Shown: positions 38,889-47,056 of the stretch, in pieces
Layout: each line of letters opens with the position of its first letter
Numbering within the stretch: the stretch's first letter is position 1
Assembly: GCF_000217915.1 (NCBI RefSeq)
Contig: NZ_AFOZ01000018.1
Location: 1 to 64,000 of the forward strand
Reading direction: 5' to 3'
DNA length: 64,000 nt
Source of the DNA: Shewanella sp. HN-41
GTDB lineage: Bacteria > Pseudomonadota > Gammaproteobacteria > Enterobacterales > Shewanellaceae
Program-made: the position numbers and the translations under genes
The notes under the pieces: generated by a model
The model's database searches: none
Told to the model about the DNA's origin: nothing
Seen by the model: only the letters and a program-made list of their open reading frames with translations

Positions 38889-38995
38889 ACAGCATATTTT
38901 TAACGTAACTAGAAAAACGCATTTACAAAAGTATCGTGCATGACCAAGTGACTTTGGGGCCATAAATGAACGATAACGTTGTACAGCGACATATC

Positions 38996-39055
38996 CTAGT
39001 GGATAAAGAAAAATAGTCACATACTCAACACCCTGGCCAGCAAGGTATTACGGGT
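38996..39055 (-). pseudogene. Degraded fragment of an azlD 3' end
   Basis: About 60 bp align with the last 60 bp of the intact azlD at 41339-41400, including an identical CAGCAAGGTATTACGGGT. On the minus strand it reads TRNTLLARVLSM then stop, against TRNTLLTTVLSMGLFFVIH in the intact gene. The fragment abuts the stop codon of the glyoxalase-fold gene. It is a relic of a second azlD or the mark of a rearrangement. Confidence 0.75.
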
Positions 39056-39570
39056 TATCTTTTCAACTCGTTGTATGCGCCACTGGCGTAATGTAATTCA
39101 TAGCTGTGACTGTATATTTCTAAAATATTTCCGAAGGGATCTTCCATGTAAATCATGCGGTAAGGTTTTTCACCCGGATAGTAATAACGGGGAGCCTTCA
39201 TGCGTTTTTTGCCGCCAGCGGCTACAATTTTTTCGGCTAATTCTTCCACATTTGGATCTTGTACGCAGAAATGGAAGATACCCGTTTTCCAGTATTCAAA
39301 ATTGTTCTCTGGGTTGACTTGATTAGCAAATTGAAACAGCTCGACTCCAATCCTATCACCCGTTGATAAGTGGGCAATTTTGAACGAGCCCCAATTTGGC
39401 CCAAAGACATCGGTACACATTTGTCCGATAGCTGAGTCGTCTTCGACGATTTCAGTCGGTTCCATAATGAGATACCAACCGAGGATTTCGGTGTAGAATT
39501 TTACCGCGGCATCTAAATCGGGTACTGAAATACCAATATGGGAAAAGGTACGTGGATAAGGTTGATTCAT
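39055..39570 (-). CDS. VOC-family (lactoylglutathione-lyase-like) protein
   Basis: A 171-aa VOC protein. FSHIGISVPDLDAAVKFYTEILGWYL, GIFHFCVQDPNVEELAEKI and MIYMEDPFGNILEIYSHSYE show both modules with His, Glu ligands in place. Some homologues act on aromatic or alkyl substrates; function unproven. It is divergent from a LysR regulator with a palindrome between, so it is the likely regulated gene. Its stop touches the azlD relic. Confidence 0.8.
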   Translation of the reverse strand: MNQPYPRTFSHIGISVPDLDAAVKFYTEILGWYLIMEPTEIVEDDSAIGQMCTDVFGPNWGSFKIAHLSTGDRIGVELFQFANQVNPENNFEYWKTGIFHFCVQDPNVEELAEKIVAAGGKKRMKAPRYYYPGEKPYRMIYMEDPFGNILEIYSHSYELHYASGAYNELKR

Positions 39571-39677
39571 GGTGACTCCTAATGAGTAAACAGCGATTGT
39601 CAGCTAAAACCTGTGCTGGGTTTGTGGTACTTCTGATTGAATGAACTCAGTTTACTGCGGACAAAACGCTATTAAAA

Positions 39678-39704
39678 ATTATCAATAGTTCTTATTTTGA
39701 TAAT
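39678..39704. promoter_or_regulatory. Candidate LysR operator
   Basis: ATTATCAA and TTGATAAT separated by 11 bp form a dyad in the divergent region between the VOC gene and the LysR gene, the usual place for a LysR-type binding site. Confidence 0.6.
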
Positions 39705-39770
39705 TTAAAATTATTAAAATGCGTTTTTTTAGCTACACTCATGATTTAACAATGGCTGTCTGGAACGATA

Positions 39771-40715
39771 ATGCTAAATCAGCAATGGCTAATGACTTTT
39801 ATGACCTTGGTTGAGGTGGGACATTTTACCCACACAGCCCATAAACTATTTATGACTCAGCCTGGCGTCAGTCAGCACATTAAAAAGCTCGAGCAGCAGG
39901 TCGGTGCGCCTTTATTGCAACGGATAGGTAAGCGTTTTGAATTAACCGCCGCGGGTGAGATCCTCTATCGTTACGCTCGTCAGCGAGCGATTGACGAAAC
40001 TCAGCTACTGAGTCAGCTACAAACCGATCATGAGTATGTGGGCGATTGTCGCTTTGGTTGCTCAGGTGCGATTGCGAGTCTGCTTTACCCACATTTTCTT
40101 GAGTATCAGAGGCAACATTCTGGGCTGACAGTCACTATGGAGGCTGCGCCGAATAAACGTATAGTCACGGCCATTCTAGATAACCAGTTGGATATTGGCA
40201 TTGTGACTCGGGTAGGTGATGAGGTTGAACTGAGTTATGAGGCGATAGGCCATGCGCCTTTATCCTTGGTATTACCCAGCCAGTATCGGGACCAAGTGCT
40301 GGATATTGAGTTGTTAAATCGCATTGGTTTTATCAATCACCCCGACGGGGAATATTACTTGCAGCAAGTGTTACAAACTAATTTTCAAACCTTGCCTAAG
40401 GGCGCAGTCTCAACGACAGTGGCTGCTCAAGATTTTTCCATACAATCCTCAAAAGTGGCATCTATTCGCCGGACTGGTTATGTAAATCAACTTAGCCAAA
40501 TTTTATTACCTGTATCGAAAGGCTTAGGCTTTACTGTTCTGCCACAAAGTACAGTGGATGCCTTTATTGCACAGGAAAGTTTATGGTCTGTAAGGTTGGC
40601 GCAATCGGTGCGAGAAGCACATTATCTTGTTCATAAGTCACATAGACCACTGCCAAGGCGTTACCATGGCTTCATTGATTTAATTGGCCAATTAATAGGT
40701 AAGCAGGTTGGATAA
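39771..40715 (+). CDS. LysR-family transcriptional regulator
   Basis: A 314-aa LysR protein. The N-terminal winged helix LMTFMTLVEVGHFTHTAHKLFMTQPGVSQHIKKLEQQVGAPLLQRIGKRFELTAAGE is classical; the remainder is a periplasmic-binding-type effector domain (VGDCRFGCSGAIASLLYPHFLEYQ, DIGIVTRVGDEVELSYEAIG). It is divergent from the VOC gene and likely controls it and itself. Confidence 0.9.
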   Translation: MLNQQWLMTFMTLVEVGHFTHTAHKLFMTQPGVSQHIKKLEQQVGAPLLQRIGKRFELTAAGEILYRYARQRAIDETQLLSQLQTDHEYVGDCRFGCSGAIASLLYPHFLEYQRQHSGLTVTMEAAPNKRIVTAILDNQLDIGIVTRVGDEVELSYEAIGHAPLSLVLPSQYRDQVLDIELLNRIGFINHPDGEYYLQQVLQTNFQTLPKGAVSTTVAAQDFSIQSSKVASIRRTGYVNQLSQILLPVSKGLGFTVLPQSTVDAFIAQESLWSVRLAQSVREAHYLVHKSHRPLPRRYHGFIDLIGQLIGKQVG

Positions 40716-40722
40716 CTGTCTA

Positions 40723-41097
40723 TTAACTGTAACTAGCTGAATAAATCAACAATAAAGGTAGTGGGACGGAAAATAGACCGATAAAACGGAATTTATTTTT
40801 GAAGTAGTGCGCCGACCATAGGGCAAACTTTCTATGCAATCTCGCAGGTGTGAACGCTAAGCCCACCCCGACGCAAACTAATACAATACCTATCGCAAAA
40901 ATAGCCTGCGGAAACAGGGTATCGGCTGAATAATGGATAAAAATAAGACCCGCAATAATTCGGCTACTCACTTCAACAATATGGAAGTAGGGCTGCTCGC
41001 TAAATGAAATAATGCCCTTAGAGAAAGACTCAGGTTTTACTACCATCACTAGGTTTAATAACAGCATCAACAGACCAGCAAACGCAATAAAGTACAT
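40723..41097 (-). CDS. Small hypothetical membrane protein
   Basis: A 124-aa protein with three to four helices (FIAFAGLLMLLLNLVMVV; IIAGLIFIHYSADTLF; AIFAIGIVLVCVGVGLAF; FIGLFSVPLPLLLIY). Convergent with the LysR gene across 7 bp. Its upstream side borders a palindromic element. No family recognised. Confidence 0.65.
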   Translation of the reverse strand: MYFIAFAGLLMLLLNLVMVVKPESFSKGIISFSEQPYFHIVEVSSRIIAGLIFIHYSADTLFPQAIFAIGIVLVCVGVGLAFTPARLHRKFALWSAHYFKNKFRFIGLFSVPLPLLLIYSASYS

Positions 41098-41137
41098 AGT
41101 GATCCCTTGATGTTGGAACTATAAATCCAGCGGTAAA

Positions 41138-41325
41138 ATTTAGCACTCTCATTCCAGTGACACGCCCCTGTCGCCAACGGTCACTTCCATGGGAGTGCTT
41201 AATTGTTGTTAATTCCTGCGTAACTTTACCTCCAGTTTTTACACTATATCTTCCATTTTCGAGTAGATACATCAGTGTATATTCCCTTTTAACCATAGAG
41301 ATATATGGATGTCCTCACTCTTCTA
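41138..41325 (+). repeat. Palindrome-plus-tail element, copy 1 (short form)
   Basis: A 66-bp dyad (41138-41203) opens TTTAGCACTCTCATTCCAGT and closes with GTCACTTCCATGGGAGTGCT. A tail of about 120 bp follows with TTTTACACTATATCTTCC, ATTTTCGAGTAGATAC and TATGGATGTCCTCACTCTT. Dyad and tail align with the elements at 42855, 43959 and 44610. It ends about 14 bp from the azlD stop codon. Confidence 0.75.
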
Positions 41326-41338
41326 GCCAACCGCCTGA

Positions 41339-41641
41339 CTAATGAATAACGAAAAATAGCCCCATACTCAACACTGTGGTCAGCAAGGTATTACGGGTGA
41401 CGAGAGCGAGTACCGTCGCGACCACGGCGCAGATGAGGTAGCTGTTGTCCAAGCTGAGATCGAGCTGGCCTTCTTGCACAAAGACTATGGGCGCGAAGAT
41501 AGCGGTGAGGACTGCAGGGGCTGAGTAACTTAAAAAAGTTTGGGTGCCCTTACTTAATCGCAGCGGTAATTTAGGTTCGAGTAGTAAATGACGACTGATA
41601 AACACGATCGCCGCCATCGAGAAAATCATTAACCAGATCAT
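41339..41641 (-). CDS. azlD: AzlD-family branched-chain amino acid export subunit
   Basis: A 100-aa small membrane protein with four helices (MIWLMIFSMAAIVFISRHLLL, FLSYSAPAVLTAIFAPIVF, LICAVVATVLALVT, LLTTVLSMGLFFVI). Its start overlaps the azlC stop by 4 bp. AzlC and AzlD form an exporter of branched-chain amino acids. A degraded copy of its 3' end lies 2.3 kb downstream. Confidence 0.85.
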   Translation of the reverse strand: MIWLMIFSMAAIVFISRHLLLEPKLPLRLSKGTQTFLSYSAPAVLTAIFAPIVFVQEGQLDLSLDNSYLICAVVATVLALVTRNTLLTTVLSMGLFFVIH

Positions 41642-42417
41642 AGGGTTTCCTCAGTTTGTGTGGCTGTGGTTTCGGCTTTTACGGCTTGTTTATCTTCCCC
41701 GGTGACTTTGGCATAGAGCACACCTGCGGTCATCCCCGACAGGGCGGCAATTAAGAGCCCCGCCTGAATATTAAGCACGGCGCATACTACCGCTAAGGTG
41801 AGCGAAACCAGCACACAGACTAAGATGGACGGCTTTTTCACCGTGGGGACCACGAGTGCTATAAAGGTCGCAGCAATGGCGAAGTCGAGTCCTAATTCGC
41901 CTAAGTTGTCGATGGCATTGCCGGCGATAATGCCGAGCAGGGTGGCGAGGTTCCAACCGATATAAAAACTCAAGCCGCCGCCAAGGGCGTACCAAGGATC
42001 GAACCTATGTAACTTGCCTTGATTGGCGATGGCAAAGAGTTCATCCGTGAGCAAAAAGCCCAACGTTAGGCGCCACTTTAACGGCAAGGGACTGATCTGA
42101 CTGCGCATCGCCATGGCGTATAACAAGTGGCGCGAAGTGATAAGTAAAGTGGTGATTAAGATACTCCACAGGCCAATACCGGCTTTGACCATCCCCAGTG
42201 CCACTAACTGAGCGGCACCCGCATAGATAATCGCCGACATGGCCTGACTTTCTATGGGCGTGAGCCCGACTTCAATGGCGAATGAGCCCGCTAAAATGCC
42301 CCAAGGTACAACCGCTATCGTCAGCGGCATCATGGCTAAGGTGCCTTTTAAAAAAGCCTTGGTTTTGGTGGGATGCGCGGGAGCAACCTCAGGTTCTATA
42401 AGTTTGTCGGTGGTCAC
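41638..42417 (-). CDS. azlC: AzlC-family branched-chain amino acid exporter
   Basis: A 259-aa membrane protein with AzlC hallmarks: FLKGTLAMMPLTIAVVPWGILAGSFAIEVGLTPIESQAMSAIIYAGAAQLVALGMV, TTLLITSRHLLYAMAMR and LTDELFAIANQG. First gene of a two-gene operon with azlD. A broken AraC-type regulator lies just upstream on the same strand and may once have controlled it. Confidence 0.88.
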   Translation of the reverse strand: MTTDKLIEPEVAPAHPTKTKAFLKGTLAMMPLTIAVVPWGILAGSFAIEVGLTPIESQAMSAIIYAGAAQLVALGMVKAGIGLWSILITTLLITSRHLLYAMAMRSQISPLPLKWRLTLGFLLTDELFAIANQGKLHRFDPWYALGGGLSFYIGWNLATLLGIIAGNAIDNLGELGLDFAIAATFIALVVPTVKKPSILVCVLVSLTLAVVCAVLNIQAGLLIAALSGMTAGVLYAKVTGEDKQAVKAETTATQTEETL

Positions 42418-42561
42418 TTAGGCTCCTAAAAATAGTGGCGACGCTAGGGCCGCGGTTAAACAAAGAATGCTTACATAAGGTTTGCTTACTCTGTTAAGAC
42501 CACTCAGTGATGACAGGATGTAAGCAAGCATGAGCATGGCAGATTAACCTAAAGTGGTTGT

Positions 42562-42881
42562 TTAGGCTTGGATAATATTGCGGCCTATTTCTTTAGCAAA
42601 TTGCCCTGGGGTTACGCCGACGGTCTTTTAAAATGCCGATTCAAATGACTTTGATCGTGAAAACCACAATCGAGGGCGACATCGAGTAGCCTGTGTGCCT
42701 TGTTTAATTTACCCTTGGCGAGTCTCACTCTGGCCTGAATTTGGTAAGCGTGGGGCGGTAAGCCGTAATAATGTTGAAATTGCTTGAGTAAATAATAGGG
42801 GCTTAATCCCGCAAGTGTTGCCAGCTCTCCAAGGGAGATATCGACCGCAGGGTGGATGTGAAAGAGCGGCCATGCCGTCAA
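42562..42881 (-). pseudogene. AraC-family regulator remnant, 5' truncated and frameshifted
   Basis: Only the AraC DNA-binding domain remains: DISLGELATLAGLSPYYLLKQFQHYYGLPPHAYQIQARVRLAKGKL...LDVALDCGFHDQSHLNRHFK. The N-terminal effector domain is missing. At about 42855 the sequence changes into a palindromic repeat, so an element insertion or recombination removed the 5' part. Near 42630 the frame is lost: one extra A in the A-run would give HFKKTVGVTPGQFAKEIGRNIIQA, a normal family C-terminus ending at 42562. The reading frame as it stands stops at 42612. Confidence 0.75.
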
Positions 42882-43025
42882 CGGTCACTTCCATGAGAGT
42901 GCTTAATCTCGTTAATTCTTGTGCATCTTTTAGCGGCAGTTTTCACACTATCATCTTTTATTTTCAAGTAGATGCTTTAGATGCACACTTTTTCATCTCA
43001 GAAACATGTGGGTGTCCTGTCTTCT
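42855..43025 (+). repeat. Palindrome-plus-tail element, copy 2 (half dyad plus tail)
   Basis: Holds the right arm GTCACTTCCATGAGAGTGCT and the full tail (TTTTCACACTATCATC, ATTTTCAAGTAGATGC, AACATGTGGGTGTCCTGTC). The left arm is replaced by AraC gene sequence. The GATGTGAAAGAGCGGCCATG start matches the inner part of the 16.2-kb element in reverse. Confidence 0.75.
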
Positions 43026-43077
43026 TGGTCTTTTTTGGTATTTATGAATAAGAAAGCGTTAGTTGTTGTCGCTTGTT

Positions 43078-43542
43078 CTACTTTAACTTGAATCGCAATT
43101 GTTCTATCTGCTTATCGATAGACGCAACCTGTGTATCTGCTTGCTGCGCCACTGCCGACATTTCTTGCGCCAAGCTTTGCTCCCAAGTCGCTCCAGCAAG
43201 ATTGTTATTGGCGTAACTTCTATCGTTTCTCAGCGCTACAATACGTTTATCCCTTTGGTCGATAATGAGTTTTCGGTCGTTCTCTAGTTTAGTGATTTCG
43301 CGGCTAATGCGTTGTTTATCAATAAAATCGGTGATTTCTTGTTTTTTATCTGTGTGAGTAATAGTGTTTGCATGGGCAGTATCAGGACCTTTAACGACGC
43401 TACCTATACCACTAAGGTCGACGGGTTGACTATTTTCATCACAGGGTTCGGCCTGATATTTCCCGTCGGCACAGTGATATACGGCGGCATTGGCCGAAAA
43501 AGGCTGGATAAGTGTAAGTAGCAATAATGATTTTCTGTCCAT
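43078..43542 (-). CDS. DUF4124-type exported coiled-coil protein
   Basis: About 154 aa starting MDRKSLLLLTLIQPFSANA (signal peptide, likely cleaved after ANA). AVYHCADGKYQAEPCDENSQPVDLSG is the DUF4124 pattern with two cysteines that may pair. Residues from about 70 on are charged and helical (REITKLENDRKLIIDQRDKRIVAL), fitting a coiled coil. Between repeats on both sides. Function unknown. Confidence 0.7.
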   Translation of the reverse strand: MDRKSLLLLTLIQPFSANAAVYHCADGKYQAEPCDENSQPVDLSGIGSVVKGPDTAHANTITHTDKKQEITDFIDKQRISREITKLENDRKLIIDQRDKRIVALRNDRSYANNNLAGATWEQSLAQEMSAVAQQADTQVASIDKQIEQLRFKLK

Positions 43543-43650
43543 AGAACACCCCATTGTCGATTTTGGCTAGATTACTCTGTCGTGGCGTAAAAAACAAAAC
43601 AAGGTCGTGGGGTTTCCCCCCACACCCGACCAAGGAGGACTGCTCGTCCT

Positions 43651-44175
43651 TGCACCTGCGAAAGCTAGCTCGGCATCCATGTCGAGACTCACGCAATTTA
43701 TCTATTCGCCCTGCGGTAACACCGAGGGGAGGTGTATTCTGTTACTTCGGAGTTAACTGTTAATCCCGAGAGATTCAAGCCTGTCCTGTCTTTCTCTTAA
43801 TTTCGTTAATTCCTGTGTACCTTTTTAGTCAGTTTTCACACTATCAATTTCCATTTTCAAGTCGGCACATCAGGACATATATTCACTTTTAACCTTAAAA
43901 ATATGTGGATGTCCTTACTCTTTTTACTCTTTTTTGAGGCTATAAGTCCGTCTTTACAATTAAGCACTCTCATTCCAGTGACACGCCATGAACTCATCCC
44001 TGAGGGCTCGACGGCGGCATCCATGCCGCCAACGGTCACTTCCATGAGAGTGCTTAATCTCGTTAATTCCTGTGCATCTTTTAGCGGCAGTTTTCACACT
44101 ATCATCTTTTATTTTCAAGTAGATGCTTTAGATGCACACTTTTTCATCTCAGAAACATGTGGGTGTCCTGTCTTT
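43651..44175 (+). repeat. Large duplicated repeat unit, copy A
   Basis: Contains in order: a hairpin CTCGGCATCCATGTCGAG (43669-43686); a shared stretch to CCTGTCTTTCTCT (about 43797); a tail module (43797-43925); a 100-bp dyad (43959-44058); and a second tail (44059-44175). Nearly all of this recurs in copy B at 44370-44826 in the same orientation, apart from about 70 bp absent from B. Confidence 0.85.
43959..44058. repeat. 100-bp palindromic element
   Basis: Arms ATTAAGCACTCTCATTCCAG and its near complement ending GAGAGTGCTTAAT enclose GTGAC/GTCAC and an inner hairpin GGCGGCATCCATGCCGCC (44013-44030). It could fold into one long hairpin. Confidence 0.85.
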
Positions 44176-44369
44176 TTCCTCGTCCTATCCTCCTTGCCTA
44201 TTGTTTTCACATCAGCCAAGACGCCCCTAACGGAGTTGAAAGCCCCTTGTGCTCATTGGCAAATTTGCTATCGCATCCGAAGGATGCGCTTTACATCCAT
44301 GTAAAGCCCCCAGTTCGGCAGTCCCTGCCTCTCGCTCATAAGCGCGAAAATCACCGATTTTCATTCGCC
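44176..44369. repeat. Spacer with three short perfect hairpins
   Basis: Between the two duplicated units: GCATCCGAAGGATGC (about 44273-44287), GCTTTACATCCATGTAAAGC (44288-44307) and GAAAATCACCGATTTTC (about 44346-44362). No coding potential seen. Confidence 0.7.
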
Positions 44370-44826
44370 CCTGCACCTGCGAAAGCTAGCTCGGCATCCA
44401 TGCCGAGACTCACGCAATTTGTCTATTCGCCCTGCGGTAACTCCGAGGGGAGGTGTATTCTGTTACTTCGGAGTTAACTGTTAATCCCGAGAGATTCAAG
44501 CCTGTCCTGTCTTTCTCTCATCAGGACATATATTCACTTTTAACCTTAAAAATATGTGGATGTCCTTACTCTTTTTACTCTTTTTTGAGGCTATAAGTCC
44601 GTCTTTACAATTAAGCACTCTCATTCCAGTGACACGCCATGAACTCATCCCTGAGGGCTCGACGGCGGCATCCATGCCGCCAACGGTCACTTCCATGAGA
44701 GTGCTTAATCTCGTTAATTCCTGTGCATCTTTAGCGGTAGTTTTCACACTATCATCTTTTATTTTCAAGTAGATGCTTTAGATGCACACTTTTTCATCTC
44801 AGAAACATGTGGGTGTCCTGTCTTTT
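44370..44826 (+). repeat. Large duplicated repeat unit, copy B
   Basis: Second copy of the unit at 43651-44175. Includes CTCGGCATCCATGCCGAG (44390-44407), a shortened tail (44519-44576), the 100-bp dyad (44610-44709) and a terminal tail. It ends 118 bp before the 3' end of the ApeA-like gene. Confidence 0.85.
44610..44709. repeat. 100-bp palindromic element, second copy
   Basis: Essentially identical to 43959-44058, with the same GGCGGCATCCATGCCGCC core (44664-44681). Confidence 0.85.
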
Positions 44827-44944
44827 ATTTGGTATGCCTGATCGTCTGTTATTTACAATTAGGGCATTTTAATAATTTAACAATAAGTGTCTCGTTAAAT
44901 TAAAATGCTATGTTAAATGTGCTCGGGGGAAGTTCATTGAAACT

Positions 44945-46651
44945 TCATTTATGAGTTAACACAATTGCGCCATAGTAGCATTTTTCATCTGCACCACTGG
45001 AAAGATATAAAGTATTTACATATTCAATTTCAAAATCGATATTTTGGAGAAGTTTGCTCCTAATAAAATCTCTAACATCGGCTATACCGCTATTACGCTT
45101 GTTATGCTTTATTTCATAGGATAGGTGTTCATTTAATGTAAACTGGCCAGATTTAGCATCATGATCAATAACAAGACAATCAACAAAACTAAATCGATTA
45201 AGATCAATTTCTTCATGTAATGTTATGAAACTAGCAGTACCAGCTAGCTTATCTCTCGCCCTTTTATTGAGGTCGGCGTTATGTATAAATGGGTTAAATG
45301 TTTTGCTCATATTTTGAGCTATTTGAGTGTCACTAAAACCAAGTTCGCGAAACACAAAATACATTAAAAGCACTAAAAGACGATCCTTTAGTTGAACTTC
45401 TTTTGTGATTTCACCGTCTATCACAGTCTTGTAATCTAGGCCATGTGCAACAGAGTTCCTGAGCCTTTTCAACACATCAAAATCAGAATTGCTGAATGAA
45501 ATAGCTTCTTTAATATCATTACTCGTCTTGCTCATTAAGAAATCATATTTGTGCTGTAGCGTGGGGTGGGAAGTATTTTTAAGGTTGGTAATAACACTCT
45601 CAATACCATCTATGACTAATTTTTCATCCTCGGAGAATTCATTCGATTCAATAAAAGTTTGCAACGTATCATTGAGCTGTGACCTTAGCTCGTTAAACTT
45701 CGCTCTGTTTAGTTTATGCCCTTTTCCCTTAGACTCCTGCTCGCAGTACATTTCAAGCGTTACAACGACAGATAAAATTCGATATTGCCAAATCTCTGTA
45801 CGTGAGTTTGAAAAAGATACTACTAGGCGGTTCCATATTGTTCGGAACGATTTAACTTTGAAGTAGTTGGTTATGATCGTTTCCCAAAGCTCCCAGCCAG
45901 ACACATTATTATAGTGACAGAGTGTGTCGTGATGATTCTTAAATGGTATTTTTTCGAAGATTATGCTTGAGAAAATGATGGATTTATAATCATGCCTCTT
46001 ACTGGATGAGAAAACGTATAAATTTTTGATTGATAACGAATATCCCAGAAGGAGAGAAAAAAGATTTCGTATCTCTAATGTAAGCTTTTCTACTTCACGT
46101 AACGTAAATTTGTCATTTTTCTTTTTGATGATAAAGCAGTCTTCAATTTGGATTAGATGCTCAGTTGGTGTGGTTGTTGGTGATGATACATAACGGTGGT
46201 TTTCTATCGAGTAGTCATTTTTTTGATAGGTAAAGTCAACTAAAAACTTGTCTATGGCTGTATTTCGCTTTAACTCCGTGTCTGTTATTTCAGTGGTTCG
46301 TAATCTTTCAAACCAAGTTGAAATACCTGTAAGGTGTACTTCAAACTGGTCAATGTCATTCGAGAGCAAAGAGCCTGTAGTGATATATCTACAAGTTATC
46401 TGCCCACCTCTTTGAAGCTCTGATTGATGTAGAGTAAATGTTTTTCGCGAACCAATCTCATAACAAATGATTGGTAAATTGATTACTCTATCTTCATCTG
46501 CAAACAGCAAGTCGTGCTTATCGGTGTGAATTACAAGATTTAGGATTTGGCTTGCATTTATCGATAGAACACCAGTGTATTCTTCACAATCAAGACTAAA
46601 CTTTACAGTATGCCTGTATTCTTCAAAGAAACTTAATTCCCTTTGCGACAC
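44945..46651 (-). CDS. ApeA-like HEPN-domain protein, probable antiphage defence
   Basis: A 568-aa protein. The N-terminal 330 residues are beta-rich and resemble the ApeA N-terminal domain (LDCEEYTGVLSINAS; TGSLLSNDIDQFEVHLTGISTWF; LTLEIRNLFSLLLGYSLSI). The C-terminal half is helical with the HEPN RNase motif R-x4-H in RLRNSVAHGLDY (Arg398, His403). ApeA-type HEPN proteins are known antiphage, probably abortive-infection, factors. No membrane segment or signal. The gene is markedly AT-rich against its neighbours and lies between repeat elements, so it was probably acquired. It is a single gene; no antitoxin partner is seen. The domain call is from memory of the family. Confidence 0.7.
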   Translation of the reverse strand: MSQRELSFFEEYRHTVKFSLDCEEYTGVLSINASQILNLVIHTDKHDLLFADEDRVINLPIICYEIGSRKTFTLHQSELQRGGQITCRYITTGSLLSNDIDQFEVHLTGISTWFERLRTTEITDTELKRNTAIDKFLVDFTYQKNDYSIENHRYVSSPTTTPTEHLIQIEDCFIIKKKNDKFTLREVEKLTLEIRNLFSLLLGYSLSIKNLYVFSSSKRHDYKSIIFSSIIFEKIPFKNHHDTLCHYNNVSGWELWETIITNYFKVKSFRTIWNRLVVSFSNSRTEIWQYRILSVVVTLEMYCEQESKGKGHKLNRAKFNELRSQLNDTLQTFIESNEFSEDEKLVIDGIESVITNLKNTSHPTLQHKYDFLMSKTSNDIKEAISFSNSDFDVLKRLRNSVAHGLDYKTVIDGEITKEVQLKDRLLVLLMYFVFRELGFSDTQIAQNMSKTFNPFIHNADLNKRARDKLAGTASFITLHEEIDLNRFSFVDCLVIDHDAKSGQFTLNEHLSYEIKHNKRNSGIADVRDFIRSKLLQNIDFEIEYVNTLYLSSGADEKCYYGAIVLTHK

Positions 46652-46712
46652 TCTTGTATTCCCTTAAGTCTCATTAAAGAAATCACACTTTAATCAAGTA
46701 ATAACGGAAAGG

Positions 46713-46960
46713 CTAGCAAAAAAGAGTAAGGATACCCACACCATCATAATTACTTTTGAAAACATAACCCCTATGGGCAGAGGTTGACTTTTCAACGCTG
46801 TTTTCACGGTATTTTTGCCAGCAAATTACACCGAGATTTGCTAAGGCGAATTCGATTGCGGACGTGACCTTCGATGACATGGATGTCATCGTAGAGCCGC
46901 CATGGATGGCTTCACGGCGTGTCACGGAAGCAGTTGAATTCGGCGTACAACAGAGTGATG
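46713..46960 (-). repeat. Palindrome-plus-tail element in opposite orientation
   Basis: Starts AAAAAAGAGTAAGGATACCC, the reverse complement pattern of the tail end in the 43-44 kb copies. It continues through a diverged tail to GACGTGACCTTCGATGACATGGATGTCATCGTAGAGCC, matching the dyad layout, then TTCACGGCGTGTCAC. Diverged but same architecture. It lies upstream of the ApeA-like gene, so that gene is flanked by elements in opposite orientation. The rest of 46652-47139 shows only a terminator. Confidence 0.6.
46872..46891. repeat. Perfect hairpin with CATCCATG apex
   Basis: CGATGACATGGATGTCATCG, whose complement strand carries the CATCCATG apex on a different stem from those at 44 kb. Confidence 0.8.
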
Positions 46961-47056
46961 GATAAATGCTTTGAACTCTACCCTACTTTTAATCTTAGAA
47001 GGGTTGCTAAAGCTTCTCGCTTGGCCAACGTTGCACTAACTTTGTATCACTAAGCA

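Noticed and set aside
43903-44772. Open frames of 72-133 codons across the duplicated repeats
   Set aside because: They arise from the palindrome and tail sequences and recur in each copy; no ribosome site or protein family features.
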